Positions 34,085-45,240 of a stretch of DNA of 64,000 nucleotides are shown piece after piece. The stretch is taken from the NCBI GenBank assembly GCA_014529385.2, contig CM043955.1, positions 140,763,640-140,827,639 of the forward strand, written 5' to 3'. Positions within the stretch are counted from its first letter, which is position 1; every line of letters begins with the position of its first letter. The notes beneath the pieces were generated by a model. It worked only from the letters and a program-made list of their open reading frames with translations. It was not told the DNA's origin and made no database searches. This DNA comes from Adiantum capillus-veneris (lineage: Eukaryota > Streptophyta > Polypodiopsida > Polypodiales > Pteridaceae). The position numbers and the translations under genes were made by a program.

Positions 34085-34511
34085 AACCACTGCAAACAAA
34101 GAAGGTGAAAAATTTGAACTACTTATAGATTGTGGCAACACACACTCTTTTCTCTCCCCTAAATGCTTAAGGAAACTCAGATTAAACCAATATCCCACCA
34201 AGAAATTAGTGGTAGAACTAGCAAATGGAAAAAAGGTTCTATCTCAATTTACGGTCGGGGAAGTTGAATTTGAATTGGGAGGAACCCTCACTTCATCTTA
34301 CTTTCGGACCCTACCAATAGGAATCTATGACGGTATTCTAGGAATGGATTGGTTAATAAAAAATCAAGCCCATATTCACTGTGCTCAAGGGAACCTATCC
34401 TTCAAAAATCACTTAGGTGAAGAAACATTAGTACAAGGATCAAATGGGAAGCCTAAGGGTCATTTAGTTAAGGCTAGTCAACTTCTGAAAGGGTTACGCA
34501 AGGGGCAATAG
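34085..34511 (+). pseudogene. Aspartic protease of the plus-strand chromovirus
   Basis: The region has 'LLIDCGNTHSF' (D-C-G in place of D-S/T-G), then the open frame 34209-34511 with 'GIYDGILGMDWLIKNQAHI', the usual second half of a gypsy protease. Confidence 0.75.
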
Positions 34512-34559
34512 ATCTTTGTAGTAAAATTCAATGAGGCGGATGATTCAAAGGACAACACA

Positions 34560-35436
34560 ACTCCAGAATGGCCTAAGTAATTTTCGGATGTATTTCTAGA
34601 AGATCTCTTAAATTTACGTCCCCCAAGGGATATAGACCACGAAATAGAAACCTTGCCAGGTAGTGAACCAATTTCAAAAAGACCCTACAAAATATCCCTC
34701 CCTGAAGCTATTGAATTAAAAGAACAGCTTTGTCAACTTATTGGACAAGGATTCATAAAGACCAAGCATTTCACCCTGGGGAGCGCCTGTTCTATTCCAA
34801 AAGAAGAAGGATGAATCTTTACGTCTCTGCATTGATTATAGGGGACTTAACCAGGTATCAATAAAGAATAAGTATCCTATTTCTCGCATCGAAGAATTAC
34901 TTGATAGATTACATGGAGCCAAGGTATTCACAAAAATTGATCTCAGATCAGGTTACCATCAAATCCGGATTAAGGAAGCAGATATTTATAAAACTGCATT
35001 CAACACCCAATATGGGCATTATGAGTTCATCATGATGCCTTTCGGTCTTACGAATGCTCCGGCTACTTTTAATCGGCTCATGCAAGATATATTCAGAGAA
35101 TATATTGGATAATTTTGTATTGGTATTTTTTGACGATATCTTGGTATATTCCAAAGATGAAAAAGAGCATGAAGCCATGTACGTAAAGTACTTCTTCTAT
35201 GCCAACATCAGTTGTTTGCTAAGATGAGCAAATGTGTGTTCTTTACTCCCGAAGTTAGCTATCTTGGATTAATAATAAACTCTGAAGGAATCTCTGTAGA
35301 CCCTGCAAAGATTAGGGACATAATAGATTGGCCACAACCCAAAACGGTCAGTGAAATTCGAGGATTCTTGGGCATTACAGGATGGTATAGAATCTTCGTC
35401 AAAGATTATGCAATCATCAACGCACCCTTGACTTAG
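34560..35436 (+). pseudogene. Reverse transcriptase of the plus-strand chromovirus
   Basis: Conserved stretches are '[18 protein letters not shown]', '[13 protein letters not shown]', '[18 protein letters not shown]' and 'FFDDILVYSKDEKEH' with both catalytic aspartates, then 'YLGLIINSEGISVDPAKI'. A frameshift near 34780 and a stop and shift near 35110 separate these parts. Confidence 0.82.
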
Positions 35437-36030
35437 CTACTTAAAAAGACAGCCAAACTTACATGAGAAAAAGAGCAGGAGGATTGTTTCCTCTAACTAA
35501 AACAAAATCTCACATCAGCCCCTGTACTCAAACTCCCCGACTTCACTCGAGAGTTTGAAGTAGTAACCGATGCCAGCGGCCTTGCTACTATAGGAGGAGT
35601 CTTAAACCAAGAAGGCATACCGGTCACCTTCACTTCTCAAAAATTAAGAATCCATGAGCTGAATTATCCAACTCATGATCTGGAACTCCTAGCCGTCATC
35701 CATGCTCTTAAACTCTGGAGGCACTATCTTCTAGTAGGAAAGTTTCAGTTGATCATTGATCATCAAAGTCTGAAGTGGATTTTTTCTCAAGCAACACTCA
35801 ACATGAGGCAGCGTAGATGGATAGAACTCTTACAAGAATATGATTTTGAAATAAAATATAAACCAGGAAAGGAGAATGTGGTTGTTGATGCCCTTAGCCT
35901 CAAGGTTTTTCTTGGGGCCATTTCCACAGTCGACAATCCAATTCTAGACAAGGTTAAGGAAGCCTCCTTGGAAGATGAGGATTATCAAAGACTCCTACAG
36001 GTTATCAATCAAAAAGACCTAAAATAGAAG
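35437..36030 (+). pseudogene. RNase H of the plus-strand chromovirus
   Basis: Shows 'FEVVTDASG' (first Asp), 'NYPTHDLELLAVIHALKLWRHYLL' (Glu), 'IIDHQSLKWIF' (Asp) and 'GKENVVVDALS'. The Arg usual after 'ALS' is replaced. A stop occurs near 35434 and another near 35465. Confidence 0.8.
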
Positions 36031-37384
36031 GAGAGGGATAGAATCAAGGATTATTCACTTGAAGATGGACTTCTCTGTTATAAGCACTGACTTTACATTC
36101 CTAAGAATCCAACATTAAAGGAGTTTATCCTTTATGAAGGACACAACACTCCAGTCGCCGGCCATCTTGGCTATGAAAAGACCCTTAATGCCATAAGGAA
36201 AGCTATTTTTGGCCAAGAATGAAAGAAGATATGCTTTGCTACTTCAACCAATACCTTTCCTGTCAAAGGATTAAGGCTAAAAGGGTAATGATACCAGGAA
36301 AACTTCAACCCCTTGACATTCCCCAAATGAAGTGGGAACTCATTAGCATGGACTTCGTAACAGGCCTTCCTACCGTTCAAGGGGGTTACGACTCCATTAT
36401 GGTGGTAGTGGACATATTGCTGACTAAAGTGTCTCATTTGATGCTTGTGAAAACAACTTACACTGCATCAGACATAAGCCGTTTATTTGTCAAAAAGATC
36501 TTTAGATTACACGGACTTCCAAAAAGAATAGTCAGTTGACAGAGATGCAAAATTTACTTCAAAATTTTGGAAAGCTTTATTTGAAGCCTTAGGTACCTAG
36601 CTATGTTTCAGTACAGCTTAAAACCCTCAGACAGACGGTCAGACAAAAAGAGTGAATCAAGTTATTGAAGACATCCTTAGAGCTTACTGTAGTAGAAAAC
36701 CCCGAAAATGGATACAATTTCTTCCTCTGGTGGAATTCTCCTATAATCCCTCATTCCATAAAAGCATTGGGATGTCACCATTTAATGCACTTTATGGGCA
36801 TGAATGTATATCACCCCTAAACTAGTCTGATCCCACAACTAGAGTAGAAGCTTCAAAACAAATGTTGGAAGAGATGGATGCCCAAACTAAGGCCATACGA
36901 CAGGACATTCAAGCAGCTAAGGACCACCAAAAACATTATGCTAATCAGAAATGGTCTGATCGGTTTTTCAAACAAGGGGATAAAGTATTCCTTCGGGTAC
37001 GGCCAAAGAGAAGCAATTTATCCTTGGGAAAATTCAAAAAACTAAGCCGTAGATATTGTGGACCTTATGAAGTGATAAAAGTAATCAGTGATCAAGCTTA
37101 CAAACTAAAGTTACCTGAACACCTCAAGGTCCATAATTTATTCCATATTAGTCTTCTAAAACCATATATTCCAAACCAATCACACTCTAGACGACGAAGA
37201 GATTGTGATGCAGAAGCAAGGAATTCTTGAACTCCAACTAGATTGTATTCTCGATACTAGGGAAAGAAGTCTGCGAAACAGGGTAATCAGAGAACATCTA
37301 GTAAAATGGAAGGACTACCCCACTGAAGATGCCACATGGGAGGACGAAGTATCACTTCTCAAAGAATTCCCCAAATTCGATTGA
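36031..37384 (+). pseudogene. Integrase and chromodomain of the plus-strand chromovirus
   Basis: H2C2 finger remnants ('GHLGYEKT', 'CQRIK') are followed by the core 'WELISMDFVTGLP' (Asp), a broken 'VDRDAKF' (Asp) and 'HPQTDGQTKRVNQ', where the catalytic Glu position reads Lys. The C-terminal domain is 36862-37230 ('RYCGPYEVIK', 'VFHNLFHISLLKPY'-like). In another frame, 37190-37384 reads 'ILDTRERSLRNRVIREHLVK' then 'WKDYPTEDATWEDE', a clear chromodomain ending in TGA at 37382. Such domains bind methylated histone H3. Confidence 0.82.
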
Positions 37385-37419
37385 GACGAGGACATCTCAA
37401 TTCCTTAAGTTGGGGTGAT

Positions 37420-37931
37420 TGTAAGGTTTCCACTTTCTAAAACCTTAGAAATTGTGCAAAGCATGATCAAATTAACCTGGTTGTTAAGAAAACAATGTAG
37501 AATTATCCAACTATGACAAATATTAGTATTTTTGGAATCGTAATCATGACTTTACTATGGTTAGAAATTTTCAGAACAGAATTCCGATAAAATCTGGAAA
37601 AGTTACAGGCTCTGAAAGGTTACATTGTGAATTTAGTTAGTTAAATAAAATTGAAAGGTTTTAGAATCATAACTACAAAAGACTTTTTATCCTAAAGTTT
37701 CTAGAAATTGCAGATATTTCCAAAGTTAATCATTAAAAGTCAAAAAAATAGCAAAAAATCAATTTTAGGTATCTGGGGGGCTGTGTGGGGCTATGATGAA
37801 CTTGCCCAAGCTGGTTTTAGCAGCAGGTGGCACTAGGAGGAAGCTGGGGGCTAGCTTGAGGTGCCAGAACCTGCCAGAAGCAGCTAGGGAGCCCTTAAAA
37901 CCTATAAATAGACACCCCCCCCCCCCCCCCT
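37420..37931 (+). repeat. Truncated 3' LTR of the plus-strand chromovirus
   Basis: Matches 28726-29235 with few differences and stops at its poly-C tract. Sequence after 37931 is unrelated to the 5' LTR. Confidence 0.8.
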
Positions 37932-38249
37932 CTCTTTACAAAAAAAATCACAATGAAGCAAGTGAGCTAAGCAGACGAGTAAATCAAAGTGGGATGGTAG
38001 AGGAGTGTCTCTTTCACCAATAGAGGAAATTGATACTAGATCTCAAATGAATCTAGAAGTGAAATTGTATTGGGGAGACAAAAGATCTGTACAATCTATG
38101 GACAATCGACCCCATTTTCTATGAACATTGTCGTCCTATACGAGAGAGCACGAGGCCAAGTCAAATGTTATCGTAGTCTCATCAGAGAGACTATCTTCCA
38201 ACAAGGTCATCAAGTCAAAAGGGTTAATAGATAGTCTATCTACCCCACT

Positions 38250-39375
38250 CACTTGACGATAATGTTAGTTGCATTTCTCAGAATAAGTCCAAACATATGG
38301 ACTACTGTGGGAAGATGCCTAGAGAAATTTGGCGTAAAAAACCCAATGACTCAAATTGAGGAAAGGATCAAAGAGCATGAAATGCATCAACTAAACACTA
38401 GGTTGGTGCCATTAAAAAAGGTAGGCAAGTTCTATGAGGGAGAAGATGGGAACACCACTCTTCCTATGGAATTCCAAGGTGTAAAAACCATGGCAATACT
38501 AGACATAAGAGCTGGCATTTCCATCACAACAAAAGAGATATGGAATCCATGGGGAAAAACAACAGTGAGGGCTACTAGGATGAACTTGTAGCTTGCAAAT
38601 GGACACATGGAAAAGCCCATAGGAATGCTGGAAAAATTAGTTATTACTTCTTGTGGCATTGAATATGAGCAAACCTTTGCTATTGTTGATCTCGACAAGA
38701 AGAAAAATTACAACATAATACTGGGAAGACCATTCATGCGGCAGCTGAAAATGGTCCAAGATTGGGGATACAGCCATATATACCCTAGACACATGGAAAC
38801 CATGACAAGGATAAACTTAAAAGATCATACTTATAAGGATTTGACAAGAACCCCTATAGAGGAGTTTGATTCCGCTACGATAGCAGGATCAAAACTTCCA
38901 ACATGGTTGGGTAAGCCTAAATAACTATGGATGTGTGGAGCTTTGCAATGCCGAAGCTTAAAGCGAGAGGAATGTATCCTAGAAAGGATGATCAAAGCTA
39001 AGAATTACATCTTAGAACCATTTCTTGAAGAAGCATTAGAGCCACTAGAATGGGAACACATCTTGGCTACTATGGATGTGTGTGCTATTTAAAACAATCC
39101 AACAACAAAGTTTTGTGATAAAGATGGCTTTGATGTCGTTCCTTATTTTGCAGTGAGTGTGATCCAAGGAAACAAAGACAAGGAAGAAGACGAGTTCTAT
39201 GACTTTGTAGAACACTTCAAGCTTCAAGAAGATACCAACAATGGAAATAAGTACAAACTAGCAGGTGGCATAAATGACACTTTAACTAAGATTGTCATGA
39301 TCAAAGACCTAGGAACCAATGTCACCACTATAAGAATAAAGTGCATTAGAAGTGGATTCCAAAATTCTCGATAGT
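38250..39375 (+). pseudogene. Gypsy protease-region fragment
   Basis: Frames 38253-38591 and 38607-38924 (stop at 38589) read 'LPMEFQGVKTMAILDIRAGI' (the D-S/T-G-A site reads D-I-R-A) and 'YNIILGRPFMRQLKMVQDWG'. 39153-39374 adds a hydrophilic stretch. A related fragment is at 44581-45220. No polymerase follows. Confidence 0.6.
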
Positions 39376-41800
39376 GATGCAGCCACAACAAGCATCCTCA
39401 TGTGTGGCTCCTATATAGGAAGAAAAGACTCAACCAAGAAGACTGAGATGACCATGTCAATGAGCTAACAACACTCGGACCAATGGTCTAAAAAATTCAT
39501 TCCAGAAACAAAAAACCAAGAGCAAACAGATACTACCTTTCCATAACCAGCCAAACCACAAAGGAAAAGTGCCAGATATCAGCCTTTTTGAGGATAGTAA
39601 AAATAGTGATGATTCTTACGACATCTCCTACTAGGAACTCATGTTATCACCCTCACTAGTAGCTTCCGTAACAACCCTAGAAGGCCAAAAGCAAAGAACA
39701 ACAAATCAAAGCCAAAAAGTTTGACAAATCTGGATACCAAAGAGCCAATTCATCCAAAAGCAAGAACGACTAAGAAGATCACAAAGCTGCAATCTTTTGT
39801 AGCTCAGATTTGGATTCGCAAAGAAGTTGATCCAAGCACAAAGAGGTCAGAGTTTATTTGGATTCAAAAATAGTTAAAGTATCAACTCTCAAAATCAGAA
39901 TCCCGTCCCAACCAAGCATACAAGGGCAGAAGCAAAGACCGTTGCTGACTCACACAAAGACAAGGTGGATCCCAAAGAAGTCTCTTCAAACACAAACAAA
40001 GCAAGGGCAAGTATGGGTTCCCAAATGAGCATCATCAACAAAACAACCAGTCATCACAAAGAAGTTTCTCCCAAAGGAAACCAATAAAACTATTGTCACT
40101 GCACCGCCGCTTGAATTCTTTCAAATCCTTCTACGATTGCAATACAATTAGAGGAGAGAAAGTCACTCACTTCACCACTGCACGTTGCACAAGGCTTACA
40201 AATCAGGAGATAAAGTGAATGCACTGGAAACCAACAAAACTATTGTCATTGCACCACCGCTTGAATTCTTTCAAATCCTTCTACGATTACAATACCGTTA
40301 AAGGAGAGAAAGTCACTTACTTCACCATTGCATGTTGCACAAGGCTTAAAAATCAAGAGATAAAGTGAATGCACTGGAAACACTCGGGGGAAAAATAAGA
40401 AGAGGCAACCAAGAGGAAGTCCAAATCTCTCTACAACCTTTAATCAAGAAAACGACAAAGGAGCTTCAAAGACCATCACATTGCTTACAATAGGAAGCCT
40501 TGCCAGAAAATGCCAATAAGCATTACAATTGACTGTGCATGCATAATAGGGCTACATTACAATTGCCCAAGCACGGCACATACCCTTGACGATATTTTGT
40601 CGTCCAAGAGAACTCCAAATAGGAAAGGAGAAGGCATTGTAGATGTGGACCTAATATTATGAATATTAGAAAAAAATGTTTTGTGAGCTGCACTGAATTT
40701 TGGCGTTTGCTTGTGATAATTTTTTGACAAAATTCAGAGTATATGCCCTCATAATAGCATTACAAGAGGAATACGGGGACAAAATCCATATATGAGCCCC
40801 TAGGGATATTGTTTAGAATTTTGTTCAAATGATTTTGATTTTGTTAAAGTTAATTTTTAGTTTTATTTAGCTATTTTTTGAGATTTTCTTGAAAAAAAGG
40901 GGAAAATTTCCATAATCCAGATGCAAAAAAGACTAAATAGATGCCAGGATAGTACAAAGAGTACAAGATACAAGATAATGATGAAACTTCATAAGGTATG
41001 TGTCAAAAGCCATAATCACAAGGCTATAATGTCAGAGGTAAGAAAAGAATGCTGACCAGTCTTCAACAACAATATGAGGCCAAAAATGACTGAGAATGGT
41101 CATAAAACTTCGGGATGGCCTACAAGGACAAAGAAAGTTGGTGATGCGACTAAATAAAATCATCCATCAACTGTAAATTTGCCTATCAGACACTTCATGC
41201 AACTACAAGGATGTATACAGGAAGTAGACCTTTATACTAAAAATATTCTATCTTGTATGTGATTTAATGAAGCCTAATAAACAAAAGGGACTAACAATAT
41301 TGACAAAAAAAGGGGGGGGGGAAATGGCAATTCAATCATCTTTGTGATAAATTTCTAAAGGAACAACCAGGGGTCAAGCCAAATTCTGGTCATCATCATT
41401 GGTTCTACATGTGTTTGGCAGCCAGAAGGTGTCTAGCCAGAGATGCCCATTAGTCGTTTTTGAGACTAAAACCCTAAAAAGTTAGCTTAGAAAGCCAAAT
41501 ACAAGTCCTAATCAAGCCAAACTTTGTCAGTGGGCTATGAATAGAGAATATCAGCTAAGGGTGAAAAAAATTAAAAGATAGACGTCTAATTCCTAGCTAG
41601 AGATGCAATTTTTCAAATTTGAAGCCATGATAGCCATCTACATACCCTCTACATCATGTATATGAGTTTTGGGGACGAATGGACAATGATAGCTCATAGA
41701 TGATCATCTATCGTGAATGATGTTGATAAGGCCCTTTTGAAGCAAGTTATTAACTTGGAGATTTAACTGGGGTTTGGTAGGCTTTATTTAAGTCATGTAT
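39376..41800. other. Decayed sequence, no gene recognised
   Basis: Lys/Gln-rich coding-like scraps (for example near 39720 and 39960) suggest old retroelement gag. From 40640 on I see only AT-rich sequence with many stops. A G run occurs near 41311. Confidence 0.45.
40079..40378 (+). repeat. 150-bp tandem duplication
   Basis: The unit 'aaccaayaaaactattgtca' to 'aaagtgaatgcactgga' is present twice in direct tandem (40079-40228 and 40229-40378) with about ten differences. Confidence 0.85.
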
Positions 41801-41821
41801 CAAGTACTCGAGAGGGTCACT

Positions 41822-42009
41822 ATGTATCACGGGGGATTCACTAAGGGTTACCATATGGTATCACATGAGTGTACAATAGGGGGGTTTTCTAATGCCAAAT
41901 GGATAGATTTTACATAGGAGGGTCCCGTATGTAGGGGTTAAAAAGGAAATTTTATTGCACGCAAGTGGCATCCCCCTATTACTACTAGTGAATCCCCCGT
42001 GCTATGTAT
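41822..42009. mobile_element. MITE-like hairpin element
   Basis: The ends are inverted: 'atgtatcacgggggattcac' at 41822 pairs with 'gtgaatcccccgtgctatgt' near 41988. Inside, 'aatagggggg' (41876) pairs with 'atccccctatt' (41970). The length of about 190 bp without coding sequence suits a miniature inverted-repeat element or a hairpin of unknown origin. Confidence 0.55.
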
Positions 42010-42381
42010 AAATTGTGTATATTGTGTGCTTTCAAGGACTATTTATAAAAATACTTATCTATGAATTTTTTATAGATAAAATGCACCCTTTCCCTATTCA
42101 ATCTGTAAATTTTTTTCCCAATTCCATTTTACGATACCCTTTTGTATGTGAAAATGTGAGAAAAAATAAAATGTAATAACCCCTTTTGCTGCACTCATGT
42201 GATAGTCACATAACTATTAATTGATCCTCCGAGATCAAGTAGAAGCAGTATGATGATTTACAGAGTACACAAAAGCTAACAGTGGTAAATGCAACTTTGA
42301 TCACCTTGACGCAGGAACATCGCAAGTCCCCAATGAAGAAGAGCACACACAAAAGTAATTAGAGGATCTCTTATGTTCTTG
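42010..42381. other. AT-rich spacer, no gene seen
   Basis: No coding frame, RNA gene or repeat was recognised in this stretch. Confidence 0.4.
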
Positions 42382-43116
42382 GAGGTATCCTTAGAGCTCG
42401 TTTCAAAGGATCAACATCAATACAAGCACAGGGTTGGCCAATGGATTTGAAAGGAAGGCACCTTATTGGGATTGCAGTGACCACGTCAGGGAAAACACTT
42501 GCCTATCTATTACCAGCCATTGTTCATGTCAATGCCCAGCCTGCACTTTCACCAAGTGATGGTCCGATTGTTCTCATCTTAGCACCCACTAGAGAGCTGG
42601 CCATCCAAATACAACAAGAGGCAACAAATTTTGGGGCTTCATCGAAGATAAAGAATACATGTGTTTACAGACGTGAACCAAAGGGACCGTAGATAAGGGA
42701 GCTTCAAAAAGGTGCAAAGATAGTCATAGCGACACAGGCCGTTTGATTGATATGCTCAATGGTAGAAAAAAACAGCCTTTGTAGGGTTACATATCTTGTC
42801 CTTGATGAGGCGGATCAAATCAAAAAAATTATCTCCCAGATTCAGCCTGATAGACAAACTTTGTATTGGATTGCAACTTGGCCTAAAGAAATTGAAGGTT
42901 TAGCCAAACAATTTCTACAGAATCCTTACAAAGTTGTCATTGCTTCACAAAATTTGAAAGCCAATCATTTAATTCTACAAATTGTACAAGCTATTTCTGT
43001 GAATGAGAAATACTCAAAATTGGTAGATTTATTGGAGCGTGATGGATGAAAGTAAAGTGATCGTATTTATGGAAACAAAAAGAGGTTGAGATCAAGTTTG
43101 TCTTGAGATCTAATGA
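42382..43116 (+). pseudogene. DEAD-box RNA helicase (DBP2/DDX5-like) pseudogene
   Basis: Intronless but broken helicase sequence. It reads '[20 protein letters not shown]' (Q motif end), '[20 protein letters not shown]' (Walker A, usually A-x-T-G-S-GKT), '[17 protein letters not shown]' (Ia), a damaged 'TPGRLID' block, 'VTYLVLDEADQ' (DEAD box kept), 'TLYWIATWPKEIEGLAKQFL' (motif III S-A-T is I-A-T) and 'ESKVIVFMETKRG' near 43050 in another frame. The block between 'GGVPKGP' and 'RRVTYLVLDEAD' has a stop, and the segment after the DEAD box lacks the 'MLDMGFEPQI' part. DBP2-type helicases remodel RNA in transcription and splicing. The lack of introns suggests a processed or retroelement-carried copy. 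Confidence 0.85.
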
Positions 43117-43246
43117 ATCATAGTTCTTGTTGTGGTTTGAAAAATGTACAAGCATTGGAGAAAAAAAAAGCAAAAACAACAACAAAGACTGCATCAACAT
43201 TGACAATCAGGTCATGTCAGGAATGACATGAATTCGGAGGAGGGAG

Positions 43247-43760
43247 TGTTGACCCATGGGTCAACAGTACGACATAACTCAATTTTTGTACCAAAGACTT
43301 ATTTTTTGAGAGTTATGGAATGATGCAGATTATGGTTAAAAACATCATTTGTAATGAGTAACTATTCTAGTTGCAGAAGCCAGGGTGCAATGGCACTTCC
43401 AAATTGTAAATACAAAGCCATTTGACCCCTTGAACTCTATTTTTGGTATAACCATGGTAGCCTTAGTGTATAAGGTACCTAGGTCATTTTGTAAAGAGAA
43501 ATTTATCATAATCAAAGCTTTGAGCTATCGTCAACTGTGTGTGTGAGAGAAAGAGAGAGACTGTGAGCTTCATCATGACACTATGTCCTGCTCACTCATC
43601 ACATTGGAGATTTGATTGCACCATTGCAAGGCTCGAAGAGAGCTACGCAACAACGCCACATTCCACACAAAATGGAGCACATGCACTAACGCATCTACGA
43701 GTTATTTGTGGTCCTAAGTGTATCGAACAATGTCTATTTTATATGTGCAAGTAGTCATTA
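43247..43760 (+). repeat. LTR start with terminal palindrome
   Basis: A purine-rich tract 'cggaggagggag' is followed by TGTTGACCCATGGGTCAACA, a perfect 20-bp palindrome at 43247-43266. The arrangement equals a polypurine tract and 3' LTR start. A distant match in layout is the LTR at 63061. The 3' edge of the LTR is not seen. Confidence 0.5.
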
Positions 43761-44580
43761 GAATTGTGGAAACATAAGCTACGCATAGGTACTCATAGAT
43801 TTCAGTTTCTTACACTTCCAAAATTTTTCTCTGTCTTCTACGCGTTTTTGGCAGATGAATTTGGAGCAAGGATTTTGAGTGTAGAGGCTTTGGGACATGT
43901 GTATCCTAGTGAGGGGATGGTGTTCCTTAAGTTTTGTATGATCCTGGTATGATTTGGTGAGTTTCCTTCTGTTTCTGTGTATGTGGGTTGGGTGGTGTAT
44001 TTGAGAGTAGTGAGATTCTTGATTTTGGTTTAGTTGACCTTCCAGAGTGTTGTATGTGTGGGATGGTCTCATCCTGACGAGCTAAAGAGATTGCCTTCGT
44101 GCGCCTATCGTGCCATGTGTTTCCTCGATTGACATTATGTTGATCAAGGTAGTGTTGCATGCACTTTATAGGAGGTGGTGTGATTTGCTCCCGCAACAAG
44201 CTCTCTCTCATAAGTTTCCAGTGGCTCTTCATAATAATAAGTTGGTGGAATTATATTTTGACTTGTGAGTGGTTCTGCCGATGGAGTATAACAAGCAATA
44301 GCCCTATTGTCTTGAGGCAAAGGAGGTTGTTGTCCCAACACAATTTGCAGCTTGCCTCCCCCTTGTGCTATGTTTTTTGGTCCAATTTGGTACCTCGGTG
44401 GTGGTGGTTAATGTATACACATCCAGAAGTCGAGACAAAAAGATTGGAAATGTGAAGACGGCTCGTAGGGGCAACCCAAGCTCTAATGTAGCTAGAGACT
44501 TTGAATGTTCCCAAACAAGTAGTGCCAATACCTCCAAAAGAGGATGAAAGTGTGCACATAGAAAACAAACGAGTAAACCA
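43761..44580. other. No gene recognised
   Basis: Frames on both strands overlap each other and none resembles a family I know. The stretch may be the rest of an LTR plus leader. Confidence 0.35.
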
Positions 44581-45240
44581 ATGAAACCTGGAAACAAAAC
44601 TCCACTAGATACAAGGGTAGTAGCAAGCACAACAAATGAGGCCAAGTCTCAGGAGATGGATGATAGTGCCACCTTACAATTAGCACCTATCCCAAAATTC
44701 AACATGGACCATGAGATTTATCTAGGAGACATACAATTGTTATATGGTGATGCAAGGATAAAAGTGTCCGTAGCAAGTAAGCTAGGAACATTAAAGACTT
44801 TACCTTTTGTTAGAAGAGAACACAAGAAAAATATCAGAGATTAAGGTCATGCCATCTCAATGTAACCCAGTTCCATAGATGACAAATACAAAAGGCCTCC
44901 ATAAATTGATGTCGTCGAGTATAAGATGCACCATTACTCTCTAAAAACTTCAATAGATTAGGCCATTTGTGGGGTCAAATGGGCAAAAACTTGCAAAGGA
45001 TGGGGTTGAAAATCCTTCAAGATGCTCTTGTAAATGAAACCATGGAAAAAACTCAACCAGAGAAGCCAAAATCAAAACATGTGCCAGCAAACAAGGTTGA
45101 AGATTATTATAAGGGAGAAGAAGGGAAAATCACCCTATCACTAGAGCACAAGAGAGTGAAGACAATTTCCATACTTGATAGTGGGGTTAGGGTAGCCATT
45201 GCTACAAAACATATCTAAAATAAGTGGTGAAGACCAGCTC
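44581..45240 (+). pseudogene. Gypsy gag/protease fragment related to 38250-39375
   Basis: Frames 44581-44844 and 44967-45218 end 'HKRVKTISILDSGVRVAIAT', a protease start with D-S-G. The stretch before it ('VEDYYKGEEGKITLSLE') parallels 'VGKFYEGEDGNTTLPME' at 38400. The element is otherwise lost. Confidence 0.55.

Larger units (their letters stand above)
28726..37931 (+). mobile_element. Plus-strand chromovirus with 3.5-kb LTR
   Basis: 5' LTR 28726-32258, primer-binding site TGGTATCAGAGC at 32261, decayed gag, protease, reverse transcriptase, RNase H, integrase and chromodomain, polypurine tract 'agttggggtga' and a 3' LTR starting at 37420. The 3' LTR matches the first 0.5 kb of the 5' LTR and ends at a poly-C tract, so it is truncated. 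Multiple stops and shifts make it inactive. It inserted into an older minus-strand gypsy integrase. Confidence 0.85.

Noticed and set aside
44304-44686. Hydrophobic minus-strand frame that might be a membrane protein
   Set aside because: It overlaps several other frames, has no homolog I recognise and lies in retroelement debris.
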